A DNA stretch of 12,099 nucleotides from JBBQKF01 sp038326615. GTDB lineage: Bacteria > Bacillota > Clostridia > Saccharofermentanales > UBA5734. The stretch is taken from positions 1 through 12,099 of the forward strand of contig JBBQKF010000086.1 in NCBI GenBank assembly GCA_038326615.1, in the 5' to 3' direction. Positions within the stretch are counted from its first letter, which is position 1, and each line of letters opens with the position of its first letter. Below the pieces are notes generated by a model. It made no database searches, was not told where the DNA came from, and was given only the letters and a program-made list of their open reading frames with translations. The position numbers were made by a program, and so were the translations under genes. Below, piece by piece: positions 1 through 8,314 of the stretch.

Positions 1-1
1 C

Positions 2-295
2 CAGATTTTCCCGGAAGATTTCCTCGAAGGCTTGAGTAGTGCTGGTTTTGAGAAAGTCCGGGAGATTTTCATGAAGTCACTTCAGAAAATCCTGGAGCTG
101 AATCCCCAGGAAAAAGGTGAAATGCTGAATTATCTGATACAGCTTGCAATTATCGACAACAGGATCAACAAAGCCGAGTTGGAGCTGATCTTCGACCTGG
201 GCACCAAACTGTTCGAATACTCCCGCAAAGAAATAGCACAAATGATTGCTATGGGTATTCAACAGAATTTTTTGCCGAAATTGCAAAAGTTTTAA
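2..295 (+). CDS. 3' end of a gene with a TerB-like C-terminal domain (partial)
   Basis: The frame is open from the first bases of the window to a TAA at 293-295, so this is the C-terminal 97 residues of a longer protein; an internal TTG at 32 or ATG at 71 is unlikely to be the true start. The visible part is entirely helical and acidic/basic. The stretch around LAIIDNRINKAELELI followed by an amphipathic helix and KEIAQMIAMGI resembles the repeat-like helices of TerB-type domains (in that family: hydrophobic helix, D-G/N-x-I-x-x-x-E loop, then a second helix). TerB-like domains occur in tellurite/stress-response and membrane-associated protein assemblies, but the rest of this protein is outside the window, so no function is assigned. 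Its G+C (27 of 60 in bases 61-120) is well above that of the genes that follow. Confidence 0.6.
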   Translation, partial: QIFPEDFLEGLSSAGFEKVREIFMKSLQKILELNPQEKGEMLNYLIQLAIIDNRINKAELELIFDLGTKLFEYSRKEIAQMIAMGIQQNFLPKLQKF

Positions 296-544
296 AGTAT
301 GAATTTGGGGTTTAAATAATTAAGCCTAGTTGTCCACAGTAATGTCAGATGCCTGTTATAAAAAGTCTATATATCAAAAGGATAAAAATCAATTTTTAAT
401 TAGTTACAGGAATAGTAATTCGATATATAATTATATTATATTTGCTTCAATTTAAGACAATCTTAATATTGTACCCAGGTTGTTCTCTGAATGGTTCTGA
501 AAAAGAAGTTCAATAGCTAATTTAAAAATTGAAATAGTAGTAAC
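296..544. other. AT-rich intergenic region upstream of the importer operon
   Basis: This is the longest non-coding gap in the window. It holds a probable -7 promoter element (437-444) and, just downstream, a perfect 5-bp inverted repeat TTAAG-ACAAT-CTTAA (452-466) that could be an operator or a small leader stem but is short enough to arise by chance. I see no convincing terminator hairpin for the upstream gene, no riboswitch-like structure and no additional small reading frame with a credible start. Confidence 0.5.
437..444 (+). promoter_or_regulatory. Putative Bacteroidota-type -7 promoter element (TATATTTG)
   Basis: TATATTTG fits the TAnnTTTG -7 consensus of the Bacteroidota primary sigma factor and lies about 100 bp before the first importer gene, in the only sizeable gap of the window. 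No clear -33 TTG element is present at the usual 19-21 bp upstream, and the background is very AT-rich, so this is a candidate only. Confidence 0.35.
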
Positions 545-1438
545 ATGCAGATTTTTATATATGGTATTATTTCAGGACTATCAATCGCATTACTAGCCAT
601 TGCTTTACAATCTGTTTATTTACCCACCAGAATTCTCTTTTTAGGTCTAGCAGGTGTTTATGTTTTAGCACCGTATGTTGCATTTGCGTTAATGAATCAT
701 GGTATTGAGTGGTGGTTAGCAATTATACTTTCTATTATTATTTGCATTTGTGTTTCAATACTATGTGAGATAATAAATCATGGCCCACTTTCCAGAAAAA
801 ACGCAGCAGGGATTTCACAAAAGGGATTGAACGAAACGGTTCATTTAGTTTCTTCTTTAGGAATATTCATTGTAATTGCGCAGTTAATTGTAATTATTTG
901 GGGTACAAACACGAAGACACTTCCAATACGTATGGGCAAAGTATCCCATATTGGTAGTATTATTATCACTGAAGCTCAATGGATCACACTCATCACTACA
1001 ATAGTACTAATTGTTGCCTTTATGTACTTTTTGAATAGGACAGGTGTTGGGCTGAGGATGAGAGCTATGGTTAATAATCCGAGAGTTTTTTCACTTTTAG
1101 GTTATAATGTTAAGTTTTACCGAGTAATATTTTTTGGCTTTGCTGGTCTTTTTGCAAGTATAAGTTCCCTCTTAATAGCATTTGATGTTGGCATTGATCC
1201 TTACTATGGTTTGCAGGCCTTATTAATAGCATTAGTTGCAATTATTATAGGAGGGCAGGATTCATTCATAGGTCCAGTTGTGGGATCATTATTTATGGGT
1301 GTGCTTAGGGAATTTGTTGCATGGCAATTCTCGGCAAGTTGGAAGGATGGAATTACCTTTTTGATTTTTGCTATTTTCCTTTTTTTACGCCCTCAGGGTA
1401 TATTGGGCAAATCAAGCAGGCTTGAATCTACCGTTTAA
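545..1438 (+). CDS. livH: LivH-like branched-chain amino acid-type ABC transporter permease
   Basis: This 297-residue inner-membrane permease is almost entirely hydrophobic (about eight helices) and matches the BPD_transp_2 fold of LivH. Recognisable marks are the cytoplasmic coupling segment GVGLRMRAMVNNPRVFSLLG beginning near residue 167, which corresponds to the LivH G-LR-RA-N--A-LLG motif, the downstream IIGGQDSFIGPVVGSLFMG segment and the C-terminal FLRPQGILGK. Length is normal for LivH. With the LivM-like partner it should form the transmembrane pathway of a Liv/HAAT importer for branched-chain amino acids or related amides. It is the first gene of a four-gene operon; the next start lies 10 bp after its stop. 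The leader is A/T-rich without a Shine-Dalgarno. Family assignment is firm, substrate is not determinable from sequence. Confidence 0.92.
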   Translation: MQIFIYGIISGLSIALLAIALQSVYLPTRILFLGLAGVYVLAPYVAFALMNHGIEWWLAIILSIIICICVSILCEIINHGPLSRKNAAGISQKGLNETVHLVSSLGIFIVIAQLIVIIWGTNTKTLPIRMGKVSHIGSIIITEAQWITLITTIVLIVAFMYFLNRTGVGLRMRAMVNNPRVFSLLGYNVKFYRVIFFGFAGLFASISSLLIAFDVGIDPYYGLQALLIALVAIIIGGQDSFIGPVVGSLFMGVLREFVAWQFSASWKDGITFLIFAIFLFLRPQGILGKSSRLESTV

Positions 1439-1448
1439 ATTTACTAAT

Positions 1449-2351
1449 ATGAACTATATATTACACATACTCATATACATTGACATATACTTAATATTAG
1501 CATTAAGTTTAAATATGCTCGTTGGCTATTCTGGTCTATTAACACTTGCACATTCCTCTTTCTTTGCATTAGGTGCATATTCATATGCCTTGCTTAATTT
1601 GATTTTTGGATTTGATTTTTTTTTAAGTATATTCTTAGGCATATTTGTTTCACTCATTTTCAGTTTGCTAATATCGGTATCTTCATGGAGGCTAAAAGGC
1701 GATTTTTTTGTTTTAGCTTCTATTGCTTTTCAGGTAATAGTTTTTACCCTTTTAAATAACTGGTCAGATAATTCGGATAAGATTGGTACTTTAACAAATT
1801 TGACAAATGGCTCCCATGGGATAATGAACATACCCCCTCCATCTTTACTTGGTTTTGCTTTTAATAATCAGATAACAATGTTCTTACTTGCAACAGCTAT
1901 TGCAATTGGTTGCGGATTTGTTATCATGAGATTGAATTCATCCCCTTGGGGTAGGCTATTACATATCATTAGGGAAGATGAACTTGCAGCACGAAGTTTA
2001 GGGAAGAACACCAGCAAGATTAAAATGCAGGTTATTGCATTTTCCTGTGCATTTGCATCTATTGCAGGGGCGATTTATGCTGGTTACGTTGGTTATATTG
2101 ATCCATCATCAGCATCTTTAAATAGCAGTATTCTTTTACTTAGTATGGTTATAGTTGGTGGTACTGGAAATTATTTAGGCCCAATAATAGGAGCGGCCAC
2201 ACTTATATTAATTCCAGAAATTCTCAGGTATGTAGATTTTCCAGATACGGTTGCAGGTAATATAAGATTGTTGATCTATGGTTTTATGTTGATAGTTTTT
2301 ATGCATTTCCGGCCTTGGGGTATTGCAGGAAGTAATGGAAAATTGAATTGA
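1449..2351 (+). CDS. livM: LivM-like branched-chain amino acid-type ABC transporter permease
   Basis: This is a 300-residue integral membrane protein. The segment LALSLNMLVGYSGLLTLAHS (residues 17-36) is the classic LivM signature (LALSLNLLVGYAGLLSLGH), followed by FFALGAYSYALL. Further marks are the cytoplasmic loop IREDELAARSLGKNTSK, the GGTGNYLGPIIGA segment and a terminal FRPWGIAG. The start chosen is the ATG at 1449, 10 bp after livH; the same frame is open upstream to 1368, but that would overlap livH by 71 bp and place extra aromatic residues ahead of the conserved N-terminus. It pairs with LivH to form the channel. The next gene begins 3 bp after its stop, implying translational coupling with the ATPase. 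Confidence 0.92.
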   Translation: MNYILHILIYIDIYLILALSLNMLVGYSGLLTLAHSSFFALGAYSYALLNLIFGFDFFLSIFLGIFVSLIFSLLISVSSWRLKGDFFVLASIAFQVIVFTLLNNWSDNSDKIGTLTNLTNGSHGIMNIPPPSLLGFAFNNQITMFLLATAIAIGCGFVIMRLNSSPWGRLLHIIREDELAARSLGKNTSKIKMQVIAFSCAFASIAGAIYAGYVGYIDPSSASLNSSILLLSMVIVGGTGNYLGPIIGAATLILIPEILRYVDFPDTVAGNIRLLIYGFMLIVFMHFRPWGIAGSNGKLN

Positions 2352-2354
2352 GAG

Positions 2355-3908
2355 ATGGATGACGAAAATAAAATATCAATAGATGGATACATAGGTCAGA
2401 CTTTGGCTGAAACTCCTGTTTTACTCAAAGCAACTGGTATATGTAAATCCTTTGGTGGACAGTCCGTTTTAAACAATCTTTGTTTTGAGCTTCACGAAGG
2501 GGAAATAGTTCTTCTTCGTGGTGACAACGGATCAGGTAAAACCACGCTTTTGAACATTCTGACCGGCAACATTGAAGCTGACATGGGGTCATTACACTAC
2601 CACACAAATAATAAACCCTTTCAGTTTTTTTTTCCTATTTCCTGGTGGAAGAAATTGAATGCTTTAGATCATTTTTCTCCAGAATTTGTTGCCAAAAAGG
2701 GGATAACACGCACATGGCAGGATATTAGACTGTTTAACTCACAATCGCTTAAAGATAATGTTACTGTTGCGTATAGTGGTCAAACAGGCGAAAACCCGTT
2801 TTTTGCGTTAGTGAAATTTAGAGAGGTTAAGAGGCAGGAGCTTGAAATAACAAGGGATGCAACAAAATTATTGGAAAGTTTCGACTTAAAAAGCCTAATC
2901 AAGAATAAAGCTGGTAAAATATCACTTGGTCAGTCCAAACGTCTTGCTATAGCCAGAGCTGTTGCAACTGGTGCACGCATTCTTTTTATGGACGAGCCCT
3001 TTTCTGGATTAGACTTAAATGGTATTTCATCCATGATTGATTTTTTAAGGAAATTATCCCTGGAGAAAAGAATAACCATAGTAATCATTGAACATTTTCT
3101 AAATATTCCCTTAGTATCTCCCTTGGCAACAACTGATTGGTGTCTTAAAAATGGTAATCTTACAATTTCACCTATTGACCATTCAGATTATAAAAAGGAT
3201 ATAAATACCAAAAACAATAATAAGGTTAATCAATATGGTTTTTTAGTTCCTCTAAACGCTTATGTTAGCGTATCCCCTCTGCCCAACGATGCTTCTTTAA
3301 TTCGTATCCGACCTGATGGCTTTAATGAATCAGGCTCAGATGTTATCCTGGAGTTAAAAAATCTGCAGGTAATGCGCGACACGCATAAAATTGAGTGGAA
3401 AAATGGAGATGATACTTACGGACTTTCACTTAAGGTCTACCGTGGTGAGGTTATTCTTTTTCAGGCAGCAAATGGCTGGGGGAAAACCACGCTGGTTGAT
3501 ACCATTTCAGGTGAAATTCCTAAATTATCAGGAGATATTATATTTCAAGGTGTGAATTTGAATAAACTCTCCAACTCTTATCAGAGAGTAAGAAAAGGTC
3601 TGCAAGTCATCACGGCAAACAATAATTTAGTTTCAAGTATCACTGGCAACGAAATGTTGAAACTTGCCGGTGCAACTAACATAATTGAGGATATTGAACC
3701 TCTTCTTAAGAGATCTATTAATCAATTGAGTGGAGGTCAGAAGCAGCGAATTGCTTTGGCAACAATACAAAATACCAGAAATAAACAATTAGTCCTCTAC
3801 GATGAACCGCTATCAGGTTTAGACGTTAAATCTGTATCTCTGTTTGAGCATCTGTTCCATCCTGATCCTTCTTGCGCAAAAATTATTTTTTTACCTTCAT
3901 ATTATTAA
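2355..3908 (+). CDS. Fused LivG-LivF-like double ABC ATPase with truncated second domain
   Basis: This 517-residue protein joins the two ATPases that are normally separate LivG and LivF. Domain 1 (about 22-260) has Walker A GDNGSGKT (56-63), the LivG-like ITRTWQDIRLF segment, a variant signature SLGQS (190-194), Walker B with D213/E214 and switch H247. A polar linker (about 262-335) follows. Domain 2 (about 336-517) has Walker A AANGWGKT (371-378; the first Gly is Ala), a perfect LSGGQ (458-462) and Walker B with D483/E484. It ends IIFLPSYY only 33 residues after E484, so the switch-loop position is Ser and the last roughly 40-50 residues of a normal LivF are missing. The protein should drive the importer, probably with asymmetric ATP sites. 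Livs usually encode two genes, so the fusion is unusual. Neither other frame at the stop restores the lost segment. Confidence 0.9.
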   Translation: MDDENKISIDGYIGQTLAETPVLLKATGICKSFGGQSVLNNLCFELHEGEIVLLRGDNGSGKTTLLNILTGNIEADMGSLHYHTNNKPFQFFFPISWWKKLNALDHFSPEFVAKKGITRTWQDIRLFNSQSLKDNVTVAYSGQTGENPFFALVKFREVKRQELEITRDATKLLESFDLKSLIKNKAGKISLGQSKRLAIARAVATGARILFMDEPFSGLDLNGISSMIDFLRKLSLEKRITIVIIEHFLNIPLVSPLATTDWCLKNGNLTISPIDHSDYKKDINTKNNNKVNQYGFLVPLNAYVSVSPLPNDASLIRIRPDGFNESGSDVILELKNLQVMRDTHKIEWKNGDDTYGLSLKVYRGEVILFQAANGWGKTTLVDTISGEIPKLSGDIIFQGVNLNKLSNSYQRVRKGLQVITANNNLVSSITGNEMLKLAGATNIIEDIEPLLKRSINQLSGGQKQRIALATIQNTRNKQLVLYDEPLSGLDVKSVSLFEHLFHPDPSCAKIIFLPSYY

Positions 3909-3931
3909 TCCGTAATTTTAAACAAAAAAAA

Positions 3932-5071
3932 ATGGCTAACAGAACTAAAATCAGACCAGTAATAGTAGCGTTTTCGCTGCTTATCTTAGGAGGTTTCTTG
4001 CTTCAGGGGTGTAATACCAATAAGGGCAAGCAGAAAGTTAAAATTGAGGTCAATATCCCCTTAAGTGGACCTATCGCTAATTGGAGCGGTCAATTTCCAA
4101 ATGGATTTAAAATGGGGATTGAAGATGCTTGTAAGAAATACAAAGTTGATCCCACTGTTTTTACTGTAAACTTCCAGGATAATGCAGGTGATGCAACTCA
4201 GGCAATATCGGCTTTTCAGAAAGAAAAACTTGATGGATTTGATGTTTTTATTTCTGTTTCTACAATTCCTGTAAATGCCTTTGCCAACCAGGTTGATCAG
4301 ACCGGGAAACCTCATTTTATAGCAGCATTCGATCCGTTAATTACCAAAGAAGGAGCAAACAGATTCAGGGTAATGGCTAACGGCAAAATTGAGGCTCCTT
4401 TGTTGATTGACTATGCTATAAGCCAGAAAGCAAAGAAGGTTTATGTTGTTCAATTAAATTTTCCGTATGCAGAAGAAGAATTTGGCAAAATCATACAACC
4501 ACAACTTGAAGCAAAAGGCATTAAGATTATTAGGGAGAGATATGAGGTTGACCAAAGGGATTTCAAGACTATAGCCGCAAAAATTAAAGCTGAAAACCCT
4601 GATATTGTGTATATCTGCGGCTTTTCTTTCCATGTTCAGCCTTTTATCCGCGATCTTCGCGCAGCCGATATGGTGAAAAAAGGCAAGGTGGTTTCTGTTA
4701 TGGACTTTGTTGATCTTCTATATGGAGGAACCCAGGTTGAAGAGTTAAAGGATATTGTTTTTGTTTGCCCGCTTTTTGATATTCCGGGTAAAGTAGATGG
4801 TGGCCCTGAGTGGCGTGCCCGATATGAGCAACTTTATAAACTGAAACCCACTTACGTTCCTGCTTATGCTTACGACAACGCTACCATGATCGTAAAGGCT
4901 TACGCAGAATCCGCAGGGGTGGTAAGCACTGAAACACTTAAAAAGACTGTGCCTTTCTCAGGTGTTAACGGAACAATTAATCTTGATGCTGACCGTGATA
5001 TTATGTCTACGATCACTTTAGCCAGATTAAATGATTCAGGAAAAATAGAAGAACTTCCATTATCAAAATAG
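3932..5071 (+). CDS. LivJ/LivK-like substrate-binding lipoprotein
   Basis: This 379-residue type I periplasmic binding protein belongs to the Peripla_BP_6/LivJ family. Residues 1-27 form a lipoprotein signal peptide (basic TKIR, hydrophobic core, LLQGC with acceptor Cys27), so the mature protein is anchored to a membrane after processing. The mature part opens with IEVNIPLSGPIANWS, the usual ligand-pocket strand of LivJ-type proteins, and later shows KKVYVVQLNFPYAEEEFGK and DIVYICGFSFHVQPFIRDLR, the hinge-proximal strands of the second lobe. The start chosen is ATG 3932 after an A8 tract, 23 bp after the ATPase stop; the frame is open 60 bp further upstream but a longer N-terminus would displace the signal peptide. 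Substrate is unknown: amino acids, amides or urea-like ligands are all compatible with the family. Confidence 0.9.
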   Translation: MANRTKIRPVIVAFSLLILGGFLLQGCNTNKGKQKVKIEVNIPLSGPIANWSGQFPNGFKMGIEDACKKYKVDPTVFTVNFQDNAGDATQAISAFQKEKLDGFDVFISVSTIPVNAFANQVDQTGKPHFIAAFDPLITKEGANRFRVMANGKIEAPLLIDYAISQKAKKVYVVQLNFPYAEEEFGKIIQPQLEAKGIKIIRERYEVDQRDFKTIAAKIKAENPDIVYICGFSFHVQPFIRDLRAADMVKKGKVVSVMDFVDLLYGGTQVEELKDIVFVCPLFDIPGKVDGGPEWRARYEQLYKLKPTYVPAYAYDNATMIVKAYAESAGVVSTETLKKTVPFSGVNGTINLDADRDIMSTITLARLNDSGKIEELPLSK

Positions 5072-5081
5072 GTTAACATGA

Positions 5082-5140
5082 GCCCAATCCGGAATGTGAT
5101 TTCTTTCTCATTTCGGGCTGGGCACCATTATTTTATTATT
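5082..5140 (+). terminator. Hairpin terminator after the importer operon
   Basis: Bases 5082-5096 and 5109-5123 form a 15-bp stem (12 Watson-Crick pairs, two G-U, one mismatch) around a 12-base loop, beginning 10 bp after the livJ stop. It is followed by a T-rich run broken by A (ATTATTTTATTATT). This looks like an intrinsic terminator, although the T tract is imperfect. It lies inside a frame-compatible upstream extension of the kinase gene and is one reason to place the kinase start further downstream. Confidence 0.7.
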
Positions 5141-5188
5141 AGTTCCTGTGTCCTATTAATGAAAATTAGTGCACTTAAAAAAATGTTT

Positions 5189-8100
5189 ATGGCAACTCAA
5201 GTTGAAAAACCACACATTACTCTTTATTCCACAAGAGATGAACTGCTGATTAATAGCAACTTCCCACCCTTAGAGCTGTATGGAGAAGACAAGAAGGGTT
5301 TAGAAAAAGCATATATAGATTGGTTAAAGAAAGAGCGATTAGGAAAAAATGTTTGTTATATAGATTTAACTTTTGAATTACCACCTAAAGGTCTTGCGAC
5401 ATTATCAATTGTTCCCCCAAATAACAACTTTCTGATCTATAAATCAATATTGGAAGGTTTTATTTCCAGTGACCACACTTTATATCCGCACACAATCTTC
5501 CAAGAAGGGATTCCCGGATATTATGATGAAGATGGAACTCGTCAAGTTAAGACAACCGATCCTGATTCGAAAGATGATGAATACTCTGAGAGCTTTTTTC
5601 TTCATGAGATTAAAGAAAATATTTCAAAAAGTGAAACAAAAGTTAGTCCGAAATTTTTATCTGATGATATTAAAATAGATGATTTTTATAAAAAAGCAGT
5701 AGAAAATGCGAAGAACAGAGGGGAAAAATATTCTGAAATAATTGATAACAAACCTATTGAAGTTCATTGGTCAGAATGGGTAAATTTGCATATTAAATTA
5801 GCAGATAAAGGAAAGTCACTAATAAGCAATGCGGGAGGTTTTCTAAGATGGATTTTAGTAATACCTATAGGAATTGTTTCGGATAATAAGAAATATAAAA
5901 ATATTGGCTCCATATTTTTAGGAATGGATTCCAATTGCGAAAAAGATGAAGTAGTCTATTTCTCCCGATCTTTGGTATTGCTGCTGCTCTCTTCCTCGCA
6001 AAGATATTATGAGAAAAGTGCGCTGAGTAGCGCAACAAAATCTGCGATTGCTGCAGTTATGTCTCGTAACATGAGTCATAATTTAGGCAGCCACGTTTTT
6101 TACTATACAAGGCAGGAACTCTTAGATATATACGAAAAAGAAAAAGCTAAAGATAAAAAGTGGACATACCTTCAAGATATCAAGGGACTAGCTTGGTTTT
6201 TACATTATGTGCAGGAGCGGCAAGATTTTATTGCAAATATTAATAGCAATGATAAATATCCTTTTGGACCTTTAAATTTAAAACAAGATGTCATTGATGA
6301 AATGACACCTGATGCGGTTGATGTTCGTCACAACTCGGAACCAATGACAAAAAATTTTCTCTTGGAGAACATTGTTAGGTCTGAAAATATTAAAAGAAGA
6401 GAAACCGGGGCGGTGGATGATCTCTTGAAAAACATTGATATCGAGATCATTTTAGAAAATGAAGCAAAATCTGGAAATCAAAAAGATGAAACTAATTATG
6501 TATTTTCTACCTGGATAGCCAAAGATGTCACTAATTTCTATGAAATAGATTTTGCTGTAAATTGTGGTCAACAAAGCAGACATGCATTCCTTATCTTACT
6601 CGAAAACATTATTCGGAATTCTGCAAAGCATGGTTTTAGCCCTTTTGACAATAAGGATTTATTGATTAGTATTAAAATAGAGTCGAATAAGGAACAGTAT
6701 CAAATTACTATCTATGATAATGCCAGTAATGCATATGATTTGAAAGAAATTTCAACTAAAAATGGGGTTCGTGAAATTTCAAATTTAGTGAATTTGCAAC
6801 AAAATCTAAAGGGAATTCGGATGCTTGATGAGGATTATCTGTCAATAAACAGGGATAATAAAGGACTTAAGGAAATTTTAATTTCCATTTTATGGATGAA
6901 AGGATATGAACTCAATCAAATTGAGACATATGCAAAAGATGAAACTGTGCTATCAATTATTGATGTTAAAAATGAAAGTGACAATAATATTGCGAATATT
7001 GGATATAGATTTTCATTACCTAAGTTCAAAGATCTGGTTGAGTTAAATGACAAAGATATATTTACCTTACTTCGAGACAATTTGATTGTTAAATTTGGTT
7101 CGATCTACAGCGTGAAAGACTATGCAATAGAACAGGCTCTTGAAGACAATCATATAAAAACAAAATTTGGAGACTCTGCAAATATGAAAAGGGCATTGTC
7201 AAAAAGAATACCCAGAATTTTGTTTAATGACGATGGAGTAACAAACTCATGTAAACAGCTTTATCAATCTAAGTATAATGATTTTCAAAATCACATTATT
7301 AGTTTCGATCGTCTTACATCTAAAACAATTGATTCTCTAAAGGATTTAGTGAAATTGATTATACCTAACGATCGTAATGCGAAAATTCAATTTGTAAACC
7401 ATCTTTCTAAATCTGAGGAAAATCTGAAAGAACATATTTCTCCAAACAAACAACAACGGATAAATCATTACAGAAAACCAGATGTCATTTTGGAAAGCAT
7501 CAGTGGTGCCAACCAGATATTTAATTTATTCCAAAAGTTTCAGGCTAATAATTATGCTATTACTAATAATATTATTGAAAATAAGTTACATGATCTTTAT
7601 TGGAATATTTTGGATGCTTATAATACCGTCATTTTTATCATAGATGAAAGATTATCATATAAAAACGACGGTATGTGCTTTGATTCTTATGTTATTGAAT
7701 TGTTGGAGGCTAAAATTGATGTGGAAAAATTTATAGATGCCTGCTTTATTGCACAGGAGATTACTTATCAGGATCGTTTAAATGAAATAATTAATCTAAA
7801 AGAAAGTAAGCAGATTAAAGGGAAAAAAATAATCGAACTTCTGGATGTAGCATGTTATAAGAAGCATACTTCAGACCTATGTTTGCATTCTAATATGTTT
7901 GAAGCAGAAATAGAACATATTCCGTTTTTGCCGCAAAATATTAAAGAAAGATTTCTGCAACAGCAAAACACTTATCTGTTTAATTTAAATACTGATCATA
8001 GGCTTATTAATTCCCTTGGTGAATATGATTCGGGTTCGATTACAGAGATCGATTTCTTTTCTATTCACATTGGTTTGTTGGATAAAATGTCGGGAACTGA

Positions 8101-8305
8101 CATGATAAATAAGATTCGTGAAGTTTTAAAAACGAATAAAATAGAGCCCCGGTTTATTAGTGTGCACAGCGGAAGAGGCGGATTGAACAGCAAAGAAGAA
8201 AAAATAACTTTTTTGCCTTTTTCTGTTTTGCAAAGATGTTTAGAGGATAGTAAATTCGTTTTGAGTGAGTTTTTTAATAATTATAAGTACATACCATTTA
8301 ATTAA
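5189..8305 (+). CDS. Large soluble histidine-kinase-like protein with receiver-like C-terminus
   Basis: With ATG 5189 the protein has 1038 residues; in-frame ATGs at 5183, 5159 and 5078 are possible, but 5078 would start inside the terminator hairpin. No membrane segment is seen. Residues 1-275 are an unassigned, possibly sensory, region (a hydrophobic strand-helix at about 230-280 recalls a GAF end leading into a signalling helix). Next comes MSRNMSHNLGSHV with H297 and H302, an H-box-like dimerisation/phosphoacceptor element. An HATPase-type domain spans about 455-612: N-box ENIIRNSAKHG (472-482, N477), YDNASNA (D510, where the usual D-x-G-x-G glycines are replaced), GLKEILISILWMKG (559-572) and GYRFSLP (605-611). 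The C-terminal 425 residues end with strands IFIIDERL (D819), DFFSIHIGLLD (955-965) and RFISVHSGRGG (H993), a receiver-like order without an acceptor Asp. It heads a tight cassette. Kinase activity is inferred. Confidence 0.78.
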   Translation: MATQVEKPHITLYSTRDELLINSNFPPLELYGEDKKGLEKAYIDWLKKERLGKNVCYIDLTFELPPKGLATLSIVPPNNNFLIYKSILEGFISSDHTLYPHTIFQEGIPGYYDEDGTRQVKTTDPDSKDDEYSESFFLHEIKENISKSETKVSPKFLSDDIKIDDFYKKAVENAKNRGEKYSEIIDNKPIEVHWSEWVNLHIKLADKGKSLISNAGGFLRWILVIPIGIVSDNKKYKNIGSIFLGMDSNCEKDEVVYFSRSLVLLLLSSSQRYYEKSALSSATKSAIAAVMSRNMSHNLGSHVFYYTRQELLDIYEKEKAKDKKWTYLQDIKGLAWFLHYVQERQDFIANINSNDKYPFGPLNLKQDVIDEMTPDAVDVRHNSEPMTKNFLLENIVRSENIKRRETGAVDDLLKNIDIEIILENEAKSGNQKDETNYVFSTWIAKDVTNFYEIDFAVNCGQQSRHAFLILLENIIRNSAKHGFSPFDNKDLLISIKIESNKEQYQITIYDNASNAYDLKEISTKNGVREISNLVNLQQNLKGIRMLDEDYLSINRDNKGLKEILISILWMKGYELNQIETYAKDETVLSIIDVKNESDNNIANIGYRFSLPKFKDLVELNDKDIFTLLRDNLIVKFGSIYSVKDYAIEQALEDNHIKTKFGDSANMKRALSKRIPRILFNDDGVTNSCKQLYQSKYNDFQNHIISFDRLTSKTIDSLKDLVKLIIPNDRNAKIQFVNHLSKSEENLKEHISPNKQQRINHYRKPDVILESISGANQIFNLFQKFQANNYAITNNIIENKLHDLYWNILDAYNTVIFIIDERLSYKNDGMCFDSYVIELLEAKIDVEKFIDACFIAQEITYQDRLNEIINLKESKQIKGKKIIELLDVACYKKHTSDLCLHSNMFEAEIEHIPFLPQNIKERFLQQQNTYLFNLNTDHRLINSLGEYDSGSITEIDFFSIHIGLLDKMSGTDMINKIREVLKTNKIEPRFISVHSGRGGLNSKEEKITFLPFSVLQRCLEDSKFVLSEFFNNYKYIPFN

Positions 8306-8314
8306 AACTGTGTT

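Noticed and set aside
452..466. TTAAG-ACAAT-CTTAA inverted repeat as an operator
   Set aside because: Only 5-bp arms in very AT-rich DNA with no second copy; it is noted in the intergenic entry but not called as a site.
1368..1448. Upstream extension of the LivM-like gene
   Set aside because: It overlaps livH by 71 bp and uses a non-ATG start; ATG 1449 gives the normal LivM N-terminus and a 10-bp gap.
3870..3931. A frameshift at the T7 run (3886-3892) that cut off the second ATPase domain
   Set aside because: One alternative frame stops at 3913 and the other runs into the binding lipoprotein; neither encodes the missing switch loop, so a simple single-base error does not explain the truncation.
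5469..5678. 69-residue + strand frame inside the kinase gene
   Set aside because: It is out of frame within the long kinase gene and has no features of its own.
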